A stretch of DNA of 51,380 nt, taken from contig NZ_JAMWZS010000018.1 in NCBI RefSeq assembly GCF_024282095.1, forward strand, positions 1 to 51,380, in the 5' to 3' direction. The first letter of the stretch is position 1, and every line of letters starts with the position of its first letter. Of this stretch, positions 36,917-48,219 are shown piece by piece. The stretch is from Nitrosomonas sp. (GTDB lineage: Bacteria > Pseudomonadota > Gammaproteobacteria > Burkholderiales > Nitrosomonadaceae). A model generated the notes under the pieces. It worked only from the letters and a program-made list of their open reading frames with translations, was not told where the DNA came from and did no database searches. The position numbers were made by a program, and so were the translations under genes.

Positions 36917-37775
36917 AATTCGCTTGATTGTTTGTAAGCATGCAGTGCTGATACTGTTGCTGTGGCTCATTTCGCACACTGTTTCAGCCGCACGATTTGA
37001 TCATGCCATTTTGGATGATTTGTTACGCCAACACGTTTATATGATTAATCAAGGAAAAGCCAGTGTTGTGGATTATTACGATTTTGTTGCATACCGCGGT
37101 CAGTTAAGCAAATATCTGTCTCAGTTATCACAAGTCAAGAAAAGCGATTTTTCAAGCTGGGACAAATCTGAGCAGCTCGCTTTCTTAATTAATGCATACA
37201 ATGCATTTACGCTAGACATGATTCTAAGGACCCAATCAACTATACCTCCTGTTCGATATTATAAGCCACGCAATCTTCATAAGAAGTTACAACTGATTGC
37301 CATGATAAAGAACCAGCAAAAAATTAACTTTATTCCACTATTTGGTAAAATTCTTTCGTTAAGAGAGCTTGAAGATGATTTTATCCGTAAACCTGGAAAT
37401 TATGATGAGCCGCGCATTCACTTTGCACTCAATCGTGCTTCTATCGATTACCCGGCATTACGCAATCGAGCGTATAGCGGCATCAAATTAGAGCACCAAT
37501 TAGAATCGGCAACACGCGCTTTCTTATCAGACCGGTCACGCAATCGATTTGACGAAGTGACCGGAAAACTCGAAGTTTCTGAACTCTTTAATTGGTACGA
37601 GAGAGATTTTGAACGCGGTTGGCAAGGCTGGTCTAGCCTGTCGCAATTCTTTATTCAATACCGCGATAGCCTTGCTGATACCTTACAGGCAAATGAATTA
37701 TTGGCTACAGACAGCTTTTACATTCAGTTTCTTGAGTTTAATTGGATTCTCAATGAAAAGCTTAGAACACCATAA
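36885..37775 (+). CDS. DUF547 family exported protein
   Basis: The product has a signal peptide (LLLWLISHTVSA) and a DUF547 domain: YYDFVAYRGQLSKYLSQL, the family core LAFLINAYNAFTLDMIL, and RIHFALNRASIDYPALR. DUF547 proteins are predicted periplasmic and have no established activity. The start is uncertain: TTG 36885 and TTG 36897 lie inside a repeat copy, while TTG 36924 or GTG 36945 would still give a signal peptide; none has a good ribosome binding site. A second repeat copy lies 24 bases past the stop. Confidence 0.75.
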   Translation: MWCKLRNLIPIIRLIVCKHAVLILLLWLISHTVSAARFDHAILDDLLRQHVYMINQGKASVVDYYDFVAYRGQLSKYLSQLSQVKKSDFSSWDKSEQLAFLINAYNAFTLDMILRTQSTIPPVRYYKPRNLHKKLQLIAMIKNQQKINFIPLFGKILSLRELEDDFIRKPGNYDEPRIHFALNRASIDYPALRNRAYSGIKLEHQLESATRAFLSDRSRNRFDEVTGKLEVSELFNWYERDFERGWQGWSSLSQFFIQYRDSLADTLQANELLATDSFYIQFLEFNWILNEKLRTP

Positions 37776-37798
37776 ATCCATAATCTTAGCCTCCTTTA

Positions 37799-37834
37799 AT
37801 TGTGGTGCAGATAGTGAAAGACCTGAACCCCAAT
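37799..37834. repeat. Short dispersed repeat, copy B
   Basis: ATTGTGGTGCAGATAGTGAA followed by AGACCTGAACCCCAAT aligns with copy A at 36884, in the same orientation. Together the two bracket the DUF547 gene. Confidence 0.5.
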
Positions 37835-37994
37835 GACCTTTCGCCATTAGTGGGTTACGAGATTGACTAACTCCCCAGTGTGATCACGCTAGGACCCTGT
37901 TGGACTCAAGACCAATTACTGCGTCAGTGGGACAACATTTCATATTTCCTCAATTTCACTCCTGGCGTCATTGAGATCTGCAATTTGCATTTTG

Positions 37995-38036
37995 TTGATC
38001 CAGATCAATGAGAATGACACTGATTCGGCTCATAAT
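37995..38036 (+). promoter_or_regulatory. FNR/Anr-type promoter (class II)
   Basis: TTGAT-CCAG-ATCAA at 37995-38008 is an exact match to the FNR/Anr/Dnr consensus TTGAT-N4-ATCAA. CATAAT at 38031-38036 is a near-perfect -10. With transcription starting near 38043, the box is centred at about -41.5, the class II activating position. The downstream gene begins at 38066 with its own ribosome binding site. This predicts activation under low oxygen or nitric-oxide conditions. Confidence 0.8.
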
Positions 38037-38065
38037 TTCTCTCGTTACATCATAAAGGAGAAAAC

Positions 38066-38200
38066 ATGGATATAAGTTCATCAGAAAAGACACACGATGC
38101 TGGAATACTTAAAAGTATGGGTATCAACATTCTAGTCATCTTCGGTGTGGTGGTGGGTTTGATTATTATATCGTCATACTTTGCTGGCATGTCGAGTTGA
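38066..38200 (+). CDS. 44-residue membrane protein behind an FNR-type promoter (novel small protein)
   Basis: ATG 38066 follows AAGGAG (38055-38060) with 5-base spacing. The frame runs 44 codons to TGA 38198-38200. The N-terminal third is polar (MDISSSEKTHDAGILKSMG). A single hydrophobic helix follows (about 20-39, INILVIFGVVVGLIIISSYF), then a short AGMSS tail. It is predicted to sit in the inner membrane with one pass. I do not recognise the sequence. Strong promoter architecture, ribosome binding site and clean frame argue for real expression. Small single-helix proteins of this size often serve as subunits or modulators of respiratory oxidases or reductases; that role is only an inference. 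Confidence 0.75.
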   Translation: MDISSSEKTHDAGILKSMGINILVIFGVVVGLIIISSYFAGMSS

Positions 38201-38488
38201 TGTGGCGGCGTGAGTGAGTTTAGAGAAGGATCTACGGTCGATGGGTTCGGAGGGTGCATATGTGAGTTTGAAAAAATGCTCCCATGGCAGGGCCTGCGAG
38301 AGTAACTTTACCTGCAGAAGGGATCAATCGACTGTAGACAATTATTGGGTTCAACTACTAATGCGAGTGTAGGAGGAAAAGGCTAACGCAATAATGGACA
38401 AAGTGCAGTTGCTCATAATTTCAACATTCTAATTAAAATTAAGCTTCCGCGATGAGCGTTTTGATACATCTCGACTACAAGCGGACGC
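38201..38488. other. Gap after the small membrane protein gene
   Basis: These 288 bases show no supported gene or clear terminator. An AGGAGG at about 38372 is followed only by a 12-codon frame at 38394, too far away and too short to call. Confidence 0.5.
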
Positions 38489-38851
38489 TCAAAAAACCAC
38501 CGCATGATCGACCAAATACCTGCCGTTTTTATAAACGAGCACCATTTCTGCAACAAATTCCCCCGGCGCTTTCGTGAATGATTGTTTCCACACCATGGCC
38601 ACTGAGTCTGGGCGTCTGAAAACAGCGACAGGGACACGATTGGAAAAATAGCCTTTTTCAGATTGATATTGCTGGCAGACGCGTTGAAGATACGCCGGAG
38701 TGACGATGGCTTTCATGCGGTCAGTAAAATCCCGCACATGCCGGGCGTGATCGAGTTGGGTGGAAGCATCCATCAGGTTGTCCATGATGGGATTCGCAAT
38801 GTCCCAAATTTGCTGATCGTTCATGCTTTCAAAGATGATGGTGGTTGTCAT
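38489..38851 (-). CDS. Hypothetical protein (about 120 aa)
   Basis: This cytosolic-looking 120-aa protein has no signal peptide. The second half (AYLQRVCQQYQSEKGYF, VAVFRRPDSVAMVWKQSF, FVAEMVLVYKNGRYLVDHAVVF) reads as an alpha-beta fold with the strand pattern of NTF2-like or DUF4019-type domains, but I cannot assign a family. Its ATG overlaps the TGA of the upstream lipoprotein gene (ATGA), so it is the last gene of a coupled group. An internal ATG at 38824 is an alternative. Confidence 0.6.
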   Translation of the reverse strand: MTTTIIFESMNDQQIWDIANPIMDNLMDASTQLDHARHVRDFTDRMKAIVTPAYLQRVCQQYQSEKGYFSNRVPVAVFRRPDSVAMVWKQSFTKAPGEFVAEMVLVYKNGRYLVDHAVVF

Positions 38852-39090
38852 TTCTGCTCGTTTCCGGTGGTGGATTGCTTCTTGTATGCTTCATACGAAG
38901 TGCCCGCATTCGATAGGCAGCGTTCACGTTCCAACTGGTCCATCAATCGGTTACATTCATTCCGCTGCCATGATTGCCCGGTATTGTAGAGTTGTTGGGT
39001 TGAGCAGCCTGACTGACCTGTTACCGATACAATCAACAGGATTCCTATGGTCACCATGCGATGCGGCCCATTGAAATTTATATTGCGCAT
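38848..39090 (-). CDS. Small lipoprotein (unknown)
   Basis: The product carries a lipoprotein-type signal (IGILLIVSVTGQSGC) and a short mature part of about 50 aa with two more Cys (NECNRLMDQLERERCLSN), probably helical. ATG 39090 is taken; 39117 (overlapping the VOC gene) and 39057 are alternatives, none with a strong ribosome binding site. The 3' end overlaps the start of the next gene. Function unknown. Confidence 0.55.
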   Translation of the reverse strand: MRNINFNGPHRMVTIGILLIVSVTGQSGCSTQQLYNTGQSWQRNECNRLMDQLERERCLSNAGTSYEAYKKQSTTGNEQK

Positions 39091-39103
39091 GGATGTGAAC
39101 CGG

Positions 39104-39523
39104 TTAAGCCACGACATTGATCATCCAACTGATGCCAAAACGATCGGTGAGCATGCCGAAGCGCGGCGACCAGAATGTTTTTTCTAATGGCATCTGCACC
39201 TGGCCTCCGTCGGAGAGCGCGGCGAAGAACCGATCCGCTTCGGCTTCCGTCGCAACCGCGAGGGAGAGCGAAAAACCGCTGAAACGCTGACCTTCTTCGC
39301 AACCGTCCGAGGCCATGATTACGTTGTTTTCGATGCGAAAGCTGGCGTGCATTACTTTGTTTTCAAATCCCGGTGGCAGCATACCCGGCGGTGGTGGTTC
39401 CGGGCTGTCTTTGAAACGCATCATCATGTCAATTTTTGCGCCGAGTGCGGTACGATAAAATTCCAGCGCTTCTTCGCAGCGTCCGCCGAACATCAGATAA
39501 GGTTGAATCAGTGTTTTTGCCAT
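39104..39523 (-). CDS. VOC family protein (PhnB-like)
   Basis: This 139-aa vicinal-oxygen-chelate fold protein of the PhnB/glyoxalase-like group has IQPYLMFGGRCEEALEFYRTALGAKI at the N-terminus, FENKVMHASFRIENNVIMASD in the middle and WSPRFGMLTDRFGISWMIN at the end. AAGGAG lies 6 bases before the ATG. Members bind a metal and act as isomerases, dioxygenases or resistance proteins; no substrate can be read here. Confidence 0.88.
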   Translation of the reverse strand: MAKTLIQPYLMFGGRCEEALEFYRTALGAKIDMMMRFKDSPEPPPPGMLPPGFENKVMHASFRIENNVIMASDGCEEGQRFSGFSLSLAVATEAEADRFFAALSDGGQVQMPLEKTFWSPRFGMLTDRFGISWMINVVA

Positions 39524-39645
39524 GTTGACTCCTTAAGCTTAGGATGGCTGTACTTGTTGGTTAGTATTTTTATTGTGATTGAGTGGGGCGATAAATCAAT
39601 CCATGTCTTGCGACAGCAAGGAGATTTACCACTGGCCGCACATGA

Positions 39646-41445
39646 TTATAGAGTCTTCAAATACTCAATAATCGCGAAAGCGCCCTGTTTGTCGCCGGAC
39701 CAGTTGAGGCGGTAAGTTCTTTTGCCTGCCACGATATCCTTGTCATGACCTTTATTGCTTAAAGCCGCGATCGCATTGGTCTGGAACGGATAACCGTCGT
39801 TCTGATCGGTTGCCTGCTGCGGATTCCACGAAAAACCGAGATATTTCTGGTCGTAGTCCAGACGGCTTTTGATGAAGCTGGCCGGGCGTTCATCGGGTAC
39901 TAACAGGTGATAAACAGTCGGCACGGTGCCATTGTGCAAATATGGCGCTTGCGCCCACACGCCGCTTAACGGACGGGCGTTATAGCCGTGGTGCTCAGCG
40001 TTGGGCGACATGAGCAGGTCTTTTTTGCCGGCTAGTGAGACGCTGTCAAATGCAGCGCAGGGCTTGACGTCTTTTCCGTACATCTTGACTGTCGTATCCG
40101 GTGAACAATTTTCATACAACTCTTTGCGCGCGGCATAGTTTAACAACGTGCCGACCACATAAGCGCGTTTCATGCTGGTGCCGAGATTGTCGTACACTTT
40201 GCCGTTCTTGGGTTGATGGCAGTTGGCGCAATGCTCGGCAAATAATGCTTGGCCCTGTTTCGCCAGTGCGATATCGACAGCAAATGGATAAGGGCTGGCG
40301 GGTAAGCCATCGAGCAACTCCTCGGCAAAGGCGGCCACGCGCACGTCCGTTTTCTCCAAACCCAAGGTCAGCATGGCGATCAGGTTGCGATAGATGGGCA
40401 TCGGCACGTTGCCGTTCCACTGGCCACCGCCATTGATGAGTCTTTGATGACTTTCATCCCAACTGGCACGGCGCTTGTCTTGTTCCCACACCGACATAAA
40501 ATCGGTAATGCCCGGTTCCGGCGGTAAAATGACGCTGGCAAACCATTTGGCGATAGGGATATTGCGTGCACCGATATAGCCGTTGATGGCGCTTAAACCA
40601 GTGGCATCGGCCATACCGGGAAAACCGGCGATCATGGCGGATTCAAGGCCTTGATAGTTTTTTGCGACCAAAGCGCTGAAACCGTCATATTCGGCTTCCG
40701 CACGTTGCGCGAATTGCTGGATGGTTTGCTCGGCGTTTTTCTTGAACAATGCAATTTGCGCGGCTTCGTAATCAGCATCAAAGTTTCTGCCGGCAAGTTG
40801 AAAATTGTTATAAAAGTAATTGGGGTTTTGTTGATGGGTTGCATCCAATGCGCTGAGTAATTTCTGCGTCAACAATTTGTATTTGTTGTCACCGGTTTCA
40901 CCTGCATAAGCTTTTTGCAAGGTTTGATACAGCTTGACGCGGAATTGTACAATGTTGAATGTGGTATTCACGCCGCCATCCAGGTAATCGATGGTGCCGT
41001 TTTCCAGCCGCACGCGGCCGATGTGACAGGCACCGCACGTGAAGGAAGCGTAGTCGATGTTGCTTTGCGCTTCAGCCCGGGACAGACCGCTAAAACCGAT
41101 GCCGCGTGCAATCGGATAGGATTTCTGCCGCTCATCGATAAACAGACCCACAGCATCAAGAAAATTTTCCTCGCTGCCCCACAGTTCCGGCGCCAGCTTT
41201 GGCAATAGCTTCAATGCAATATAAGGGATGCCGTCCGCTTCGCTGAAGGCAAAATTGGCAAACCAGTCATAAGCCGTTTGGTGCGATTGAATATAGTCAG
41301 TTTTTTGCTGGGATTTTTGGGTTTGCGCCGCCGGCCAATTGTCCGGTACTGGGCTGACAAAAGCCGGCGGTAGTGGCGCTTCCAGCGGATGGGATTGACA
41401 GGCTACGAGGTTAACGGTGAACAAAGCAGCAATATAGATTCTCAT
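39646..41445 (-). CDS. RoxA-like diheme cytochrome c lipoprotein
   Basis: This 599-aa protein has a lipoprotein signal (VNLVAC, Cys16). Two heme-binding sites are visible: CGACH at 137-141 and CANCH near 405-409. The C-terminal stretch YNARPLSGVWAQAPYLHNGTVPTVYHLL is the same signature as in the protein at 12354-14429, so the two are distant paralogues. It belongs to the MauG/diheme peroxidase/RoxA superfamily. It would act in the periplasm as an oxidase, oxygenase or peroxidase on an unknown substrate. AAGGA precedes the ATG. Confidence 0.83.
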   Translation of the reverse strand: MRIYIAALFTVNLVACQSHPLEAPLPPAFVSPVPDNWPAAQTQKSQQKTDYIQSHQTAYDWFANFAFSEADGIPYIALKLLPKLAPELWGSEENFLDAVGLFIDERQKSYPIARGIGFSGLSRAEAQSNIDYASFTCGACHIGRVRLENGTIDYLDGGVNTTFNIVQFRVKLYQTLQKAYAGETGDNKYKLLTQKLLSALDATHQQNPNYFYNNFQLAGRNFDADYEAAQIALFKKNAEQTIQQFAQRAEAEYDGFSALVAKNYQGLESAMIAGFPGMADATGLSAINGYIGARNIPIAKWFASVILPPEPGITDFMSVWEQDKRRASWDESHQRLINGGGQWNGNVPMPIYRNLIAMLTLGLEKTDVRVAAFAEELLDGLPASPYPFAVDIALAKQGQALFAEHCANCHQPKNGKVYDNLGTSMKRAYVVGTLLNYAARKELYENCSPDTTVKMYGKDVKPCAAFDSVSLAGKKDLLMSPNAEHHGYNARPLSGVWAQAPYLHNGTVPTVYHLLVPDERPASFIKSRLDYDQKYLGFSWNPQQATDQNDGYPFQTNAIAALSNKGHDKDIVAGKRTYRLNWSGDKQGAFAIIEYLKTL

Positions 41446-41509
41446 GGTTATTCCTTATTGTGTTGTTTTGACCTGCAATTTCCAGTGCGGTAGCGCTCTT
41501 GGCAGCTTG

Positions 41510-42514
41510 TTAATACGGTGATTGATTTGCCTGATCCGAAGTCAGTATGCCTTGAATTGCCGAGACATGGTATTCGCTGCCATTTGAACCCAGCCATGAC
41601 CAGAGATCGAAGGTTCCTGCGGTCGCGGCATTAATGCGGTACACACCGATATTTTCATACGTGAGCGGACTTCCCATGACGCAAACTTCCGGCGCTCCGG
41701 GTGCTTGCAGAAAATAGGCGTTGCCGCTGCCTACAATCGTGCCCATCCCATGCGTATCAATAAGCAAGGCTGTTGCTTCGTCGACTGAGATGCCACGGGG
41801 CTGATCGGACCATCCATTGACATGAGTGCGGCACAAAAAAGCGATATCGCGTCCCATGCGGTCACGGTTGGAGACATGCGCGTCTCCAATCACGCCTGCG
41901 AGCACTGGTAAGTTTACGATGAAGTTGCGATCAAGCGTAATGTACTGGTTGAAAGGGTCGGCAAGCGCCTGAGCGGATGTCACACCTTTGTTGGCAAGCG
42001 CAGAATATATAAATTGCGTCAGCACATCCAGGCCGGCGCTGGTCCCTCCGATTGGAACGCCTTGTAAAATGCGCTCGTTGAGTGCTGTTTGCAGTGACGT
42101 ATTTTTCCAGAAATTAATGTAATCCGCCTGGTTTCCACCGGCAATCCAAATAGCCTCGGCCTCGTTAATTCTGTCGATTACGAATTGATTGTTGGCAGCT
42201 TTTCTAGTCGGAATGATGAGTGTCGCGACCGAATTGCCGTTGGGGCAGAGCTGGCGTATGTAAGGATTATAGGCATCGGTGCCGGTTGCGCGGATTACCA
42301 GAAAATCGCCGTTGTTGCTCAATGCACACATCCACGTGAAAGCTTCATCCACATCGGTACCGCCACCCATCAACACCGTACCGGGTTGCGTTAACTGATT
42401 CACATCACTCGTATTGCCAATACGGAAATAATCATAAGGATGCTTTTGTTGCTTGGCTGCAAACCCAGGAATGGAAAAGGTTAACAGCAGTAAAATAATC
42501 AAGTATCGTTTCAT
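41510..42514 (-). CDS. Exported cyanophycinase-like protein (peptidase S51 family)
   Basis: From the start at 42514 the 334-aa protein has a Sec signal (MKRYLIILLLLTFSIPGFAA). A class-I glutamine-amidotransferase-like fold follows, with the serine nucleophile in GGTSAG (Ser159) and the preceding AIWIAGGNQADY, as in cyanophycinases and S51 peptidases. Such enzymes cut beta-Asp-Arg or alpha-Asp peptide bonds. The signal peptide makes this an extracytoplasmic form. No cyanophycin synthetase is visible in the window. Mature Cys residues could form disulfides. Confidence 0.8.
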   Translation of the reverse strand: MKRYLIILLLLTFSIPGFAAKQQKHPYDYFRIGNTSDVNQLTQPGTVLMGGGTDVDEAFTWMCALSNNGDFLVIRATGTDAYNPYIRQLCPNGNSVATLIIPTRKAANNQFVIDRINEAEAIWIAGGNQADYINFWKNTSLQTALNERILQGVPIGGTSAGLDVLTQFIYSALANKGVTSAQALADPFNQYITLDRNFIVNLPVLAGVIGDAHVSNRDRMGRDIAFLCRTHVNGWSDQPRGISVDEATALLIDTHGMGTIVGSGNAYFLQAPGAPEVCVMGSPLTYENIGVYRINAATAGTFDLWSWLGSNGSEYHVSAIQGILTSDQANQSPY

Positions 42515-42596
42515 CGGTTGCCCTATATTTAATGAAATTACGAAAGTAAGCGTACCCCATTTTCTCCATTCCGTTGCATAACATTCGCCACGGTAC

Positions 42597-43631
42597 TCAT
42601 TGTATTTTATTTCTGAATTGCCAATTTTCATGGATAGTAAAGCGCAAACCCAGTTGCAGCAGCTCTTCCCAGGCGTCCCCCTGATCGACGCCTTTGATAA
42701 TTCGATCTATTTTTGCAGCATGTGATAATCCTAGCATCAACGATGGTGAACGGATGCGATTGGCTGCGGCTATGACGGATTTTTGCCGGTCTCCCCAGAT
42801 TCTGGCTGCTTGCAGTAGTTGTGCGGGTGGTTGACCACTGTTGAGTCCTTTGCGAATAACGATCAATTGGCGGATTTGTTCGGCCAGTGTGGCGAGGATC
42901 AGCAGCGGGGCGGTGCCTTCGCCTTGCAATCCGCTCAGGATACGGGTGTAGCGCGTGGTGTCGGCTGTGATCATGGCGTCTGATAATTGGTAGACATCGT
43001 AACGTGCTACGTTTAGCACCACGTCCTTTACTTGATCGAATGTCAGGTTGCCGGCGGGATAAAGCAGCGCGAGTTTTTGGATTTCCTGATGCGCGGCGAG
43101 CAGATTGCCTTCCACTTGGTCTGCGAGAAATTGCAGCGTGGCGGAATCGGCTTTTTGTTGCTGCTGAGCGAGGCGCTGACCTATCCAACCGGGCAATTGG
43201 TTGCGCTCGATGGGATAGACCGGAATGAGGGTGCCGGTAGTTTCAAGTGTTTTGAACCATTTGGTTGCTTGCCCCTGCTTATCTATGCGTGGCAGGGTGA
43301 TGAGCGTAAGCGTGTCGGGCGGTAGCGCGTTGCAATAGCTTTCAATGGTTTTGCCGCCTTCTTTGCCGGGTTTGCCAGAAGGAATGCGGATGTCGATGAT
43401 TTTGCGCTCGCCAAACAAGGATAAATTATTGCCTACAGTGAGCAGATCCGGCCAGTTGAAGTGCTGATCAACGGTGAACAACTCACGTTCCGTATAGCCT
43501 TGCCGGCGTGCATGCGTGCGGATTAAATCAGCAGCTTCCAGAATCAACAGCGGTTCGTTACCCAATAATGTGTACAGCGGAACCGTCTGTTTTTGCAGGT
43601 GTTGGGGAAGTTGCTCGAGTTTTATCCGCAT
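42597..43631 (-). CDS. holA: DNA polymerase III subunit delta HolA
   Basis: This 344-aa clamp-loader subunit opens the beta sliding clamp; E. coli HolA has 343 aa. Its N-terminal part (PLYTLLGNEPLLILEAADLIR) and FNWPDLLTVGNNLSLFGERKIIDIRIPSGKPG match the family. The C-terminal helical domain with RQLIVIRKGL and the closing LGLRF are typical. It is the third gene of the conserved leuS-lptE-holA order, 45 bases after lptE. Confidence 0.93.
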   Translation of the reverse strand: MRIKLEQLPQHLQKQTVPLYTLLGNEPLLILEAADLIRTHARRQGYTERELFTVDQHFNWPDLLTVGNNLSLFGERKIIDIRIPSGKPGKEGGKTIESYCNALPPDTLTLITLPRIDKQGQATKWFKTLETTGTLIPVYPIERNQLPGWIGQRLAQQQQKADSATLQFLADQVEGNLLAAHQEIQKLALLYPAGNLTFDQVKDVVLNVARYDVYQLSDAMITADTTRYTRILSGLQGEGTAPLLILATLAEQIRQLIVIRKGLNSGQPPAQLLQAARIWGDRQKSVIAAANRIRSPSLMLGLSHAAKIDRIIKGVDQGDAWEELLQLGLRFTIHENWQFRNKIQ

Positions 43632-43676
43632 GCTGACGAGTGATTTCTTGAGGAAATAGCAAGACCAGCGTGGGTT

Positions 43677-44177
43677 CTAAGAGGGTATTTTGATTGCAGA
43701 CAGACGCCAGAGTATTTGCTGAATAGCATCGGCTTGCATATCTTTTTGTAGCAATTTTTCCTCTGCTTCCTTGGCCAGGATTTGCGCATCCAGGAAAGGC
43801 AGGACACGCGTTATGGCGATTTCAGTGTTCGGCACGATTTCAATGCCTTGCTTGTCGATCAGGCGATATACGACTCGATAGATCAGATTAAAGTCACGTA
43901 CCCGACCGCCTCCGGATAGAGACAGAATGGCTCTTTCATTCACGGCGCTGACTACTTCCAAAGTCGCCTCGGCCTCTGTTGCATTGGCAGCGACTTTGGT
44001 GGTGGATGAAGTGCTTACCGCACGCTCCAGATCCATGCCGATAGTATGTCCGTCCGGCGCAGAGATATAGAGAGACTTGAACGGCAATGAGGAAATCTGT
44101 CCGCGCAGCTTAAATCCACAGGCTGCCAGCAGGAACACGACTATCAGGATAAGAATTGTTTGTTTATTCAGTTTCAT
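43677..44177 (-). CDS. lptE: LPS-assembly lipoprotein LptE
   Basis: This 166-aa outer-membrane lipoprotein plugs the LptD barrel and helps place lipopolysaccharide on the cell surface. The lipobox is LAACGFKLRG, the usual N-terminal context for LptE, and the mature part shows the alpha-beta layout of the family. It begins 23 bases after leuS, as in many proteobacteria. Confidence 0.92.
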   Translation of the reverse strand: MKLNKQTILILIVVFLLAACGFKLRGQISSLPFKSLYISAPDGHTIGMDLERAVSTSSTTKVAANATEAEATLEVVSAVNERAILSLSGGGRVRDFNLIYRVVYRLIDKQGIEIVPNTEIAITRVLPFLDAQILAKEAEEKLLQKDMQADAIQQILWRLSAIKIPS

Positions 44178-44200
44178 TGTTTGAGTGTAACCATCTATTT

Positions 44201-46924
<2,724 letters not shown>

Positions 46925-47029
46925 TTAAATAGCTAATTATACCGCGAAGTATTTGGGGGAATTATGCCGATTGTCAGGTAGACTTTGATTTGCGTCACCC
47001 GAAACGATATTTGCTTCGTATCAGGCTGA

Positions 47030-47236
47030 TTAATCCAGGCGAAAGCCGATTTTTAGCTTTACTTGATAATGTGCAACTTTGGCATCGGCGATATGCCCGC
47101 GCATTTCCACTACTTCAAACCAATCCAAGTTGTGCAGGGTCGCACCGGCTTTGGCAATCGCTTGTTGAATCGCATCATCGCTACTTTTGGTGGATGAACC
47201 GACGATTTCAATGATTTTATAGATATGATCGCCCAT
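47030..47236 (-). CDS. Dodecin family flavin-binding protein
   Basis: This 68-aa protein has the dodecin pattern: YKIIEIVGSSTKSSDDAIQQAIAKA, NLDWFEVVEMRGHI (Trp for flavin stacking) and YQVKLKIGFRLD. Dodecins assemble as 12-mers that store or buffer flavins. AGAGGA precedes the ATG. It is monocistronic, downstream of nothing obvious. Confidence 0.92.
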   Translation of the reverse strand: MGDHIYKIIEIVGSSTKSSDDAIQQAIAKAGATLHNLDWFEVVEMRGHIADAKVAHYQVKLKIGFRLD

Positions 47237-47429
47237 TTTAAATTCCTCTTTATATTGTTGAAAAAAGCGTTATATCATACTCCAAGCCATTCGCAGCACT
47301 AAACCTTTGTTACGGTAACTTCGGATGAATATATGTTTATCCAATTGATTGATAGTGTTGCAATAAATCAATCAAATGTGAATGGCGATGGAAAAATTTC
47401 AGTGATTGATTTTAACGGAGCTGTTTACC

Positions 47430-48215
47430 ATGAAGCCCAGATTGATATTTACCTTGTTGATGATAATTTTTCTTGCTGCTTGTGCGACTACGCCAACGGG
47501 TAGAAGTCAACTGGCTTTCATGCCGGATAATGAACTTGATGCCATGGGGTTGCAAGCTTTTTCAAACATGAAAAATGAAAAAGAGATCAGCCAGGATGCG
47601 CGTGAAAACCAGTTTGTACGCTGTGTCGCAAATGCCATTACGCACGAAGTCGGTGGAAATTGGGAAGTTGTTGTTTTTGAGGATAATACATTGAATGCAT
47701 TCGCTTTGCCGGGCAGTAAAATCGGTGTGCATACCGGATTGGCTGATCTGGTGGATAACCAGGATCAATTGGCCTCTGTCATTGGTCATGAAATCGGCCA
47801 TGTGCTGGCCAGGCACAGTAATGAGCGAATGTCGCAGAAATTGGGAGCGCAAATGGGCATTTCACTCATCGCGGCGGTAGCTGCGCCGCAAACACCCATG
47901 GGCCAAACTGCGCTTAGTCTCTTGGGTCTTGGCACGCAATATGGTTTGATCATGCCGTTCAGCCGCTTGCATGAAAGCGAGGCGGATGCCATTGGCATTG
48001 AGTTAATGGCAAAAGCCGGATTCAATCCTGCTGAAAGCATCACGCTATGGCAGAAAATGGCGCAAGCCAGTCAGGGTGAGCAACCTGCAGAATTCTTGTC
48101 GACTCACCCATCGCATGAAACCCGCATTGACGACTTGCGGAAACACCTGCCAAAAGCGACAAAACTGATGCAGCAGGCGCATGCTGCAGGCAAGAAACCG
48201 AATTGTGTGAAATAG
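47430..48215 (+). CDS. M48 family zinc metallopeptidase lipoprotein (LoiP/YcaL-like)
   Basis: ATG 47430 gives a 261-aa lipoprotein (FLAAC, Cys18). The zinc motif HEIGH lies at 120-124 and the third ligand is in ESEADAIGIEL. Paralogues such as LoiP and BepA act in the periplasm on outer-membrane proteins; that role is inferred here. The spacing from CGGAG to the ATG is 9 bases; the frame opens 8 codons earlier without a signal start. Confidence 0.9.
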   Translation: MKPRLIFTLLMIIFLAACATTPTGRSQLAFMPDNELDAMGLQAFSNMKNEKEISQDARENQFVRCVANAITHEVGGNWEVVVFEDNTLNAFALPGSKIGVHTGLADLVDNQDQLASVIGHEIGHVLARHSNERMSQKLGAQMGISLIAAVAAPQTPMGQTALSLLGLGTQYGLIMPFSRLHESEADAIGIELMAKAGFNPAESITLWQKMAQASQGEQPAEFLSTHPSHETRIDDLRKHLPKATKLMQQAHAAGKKPNCVK

Positions 48216-48219
48216 TTCA

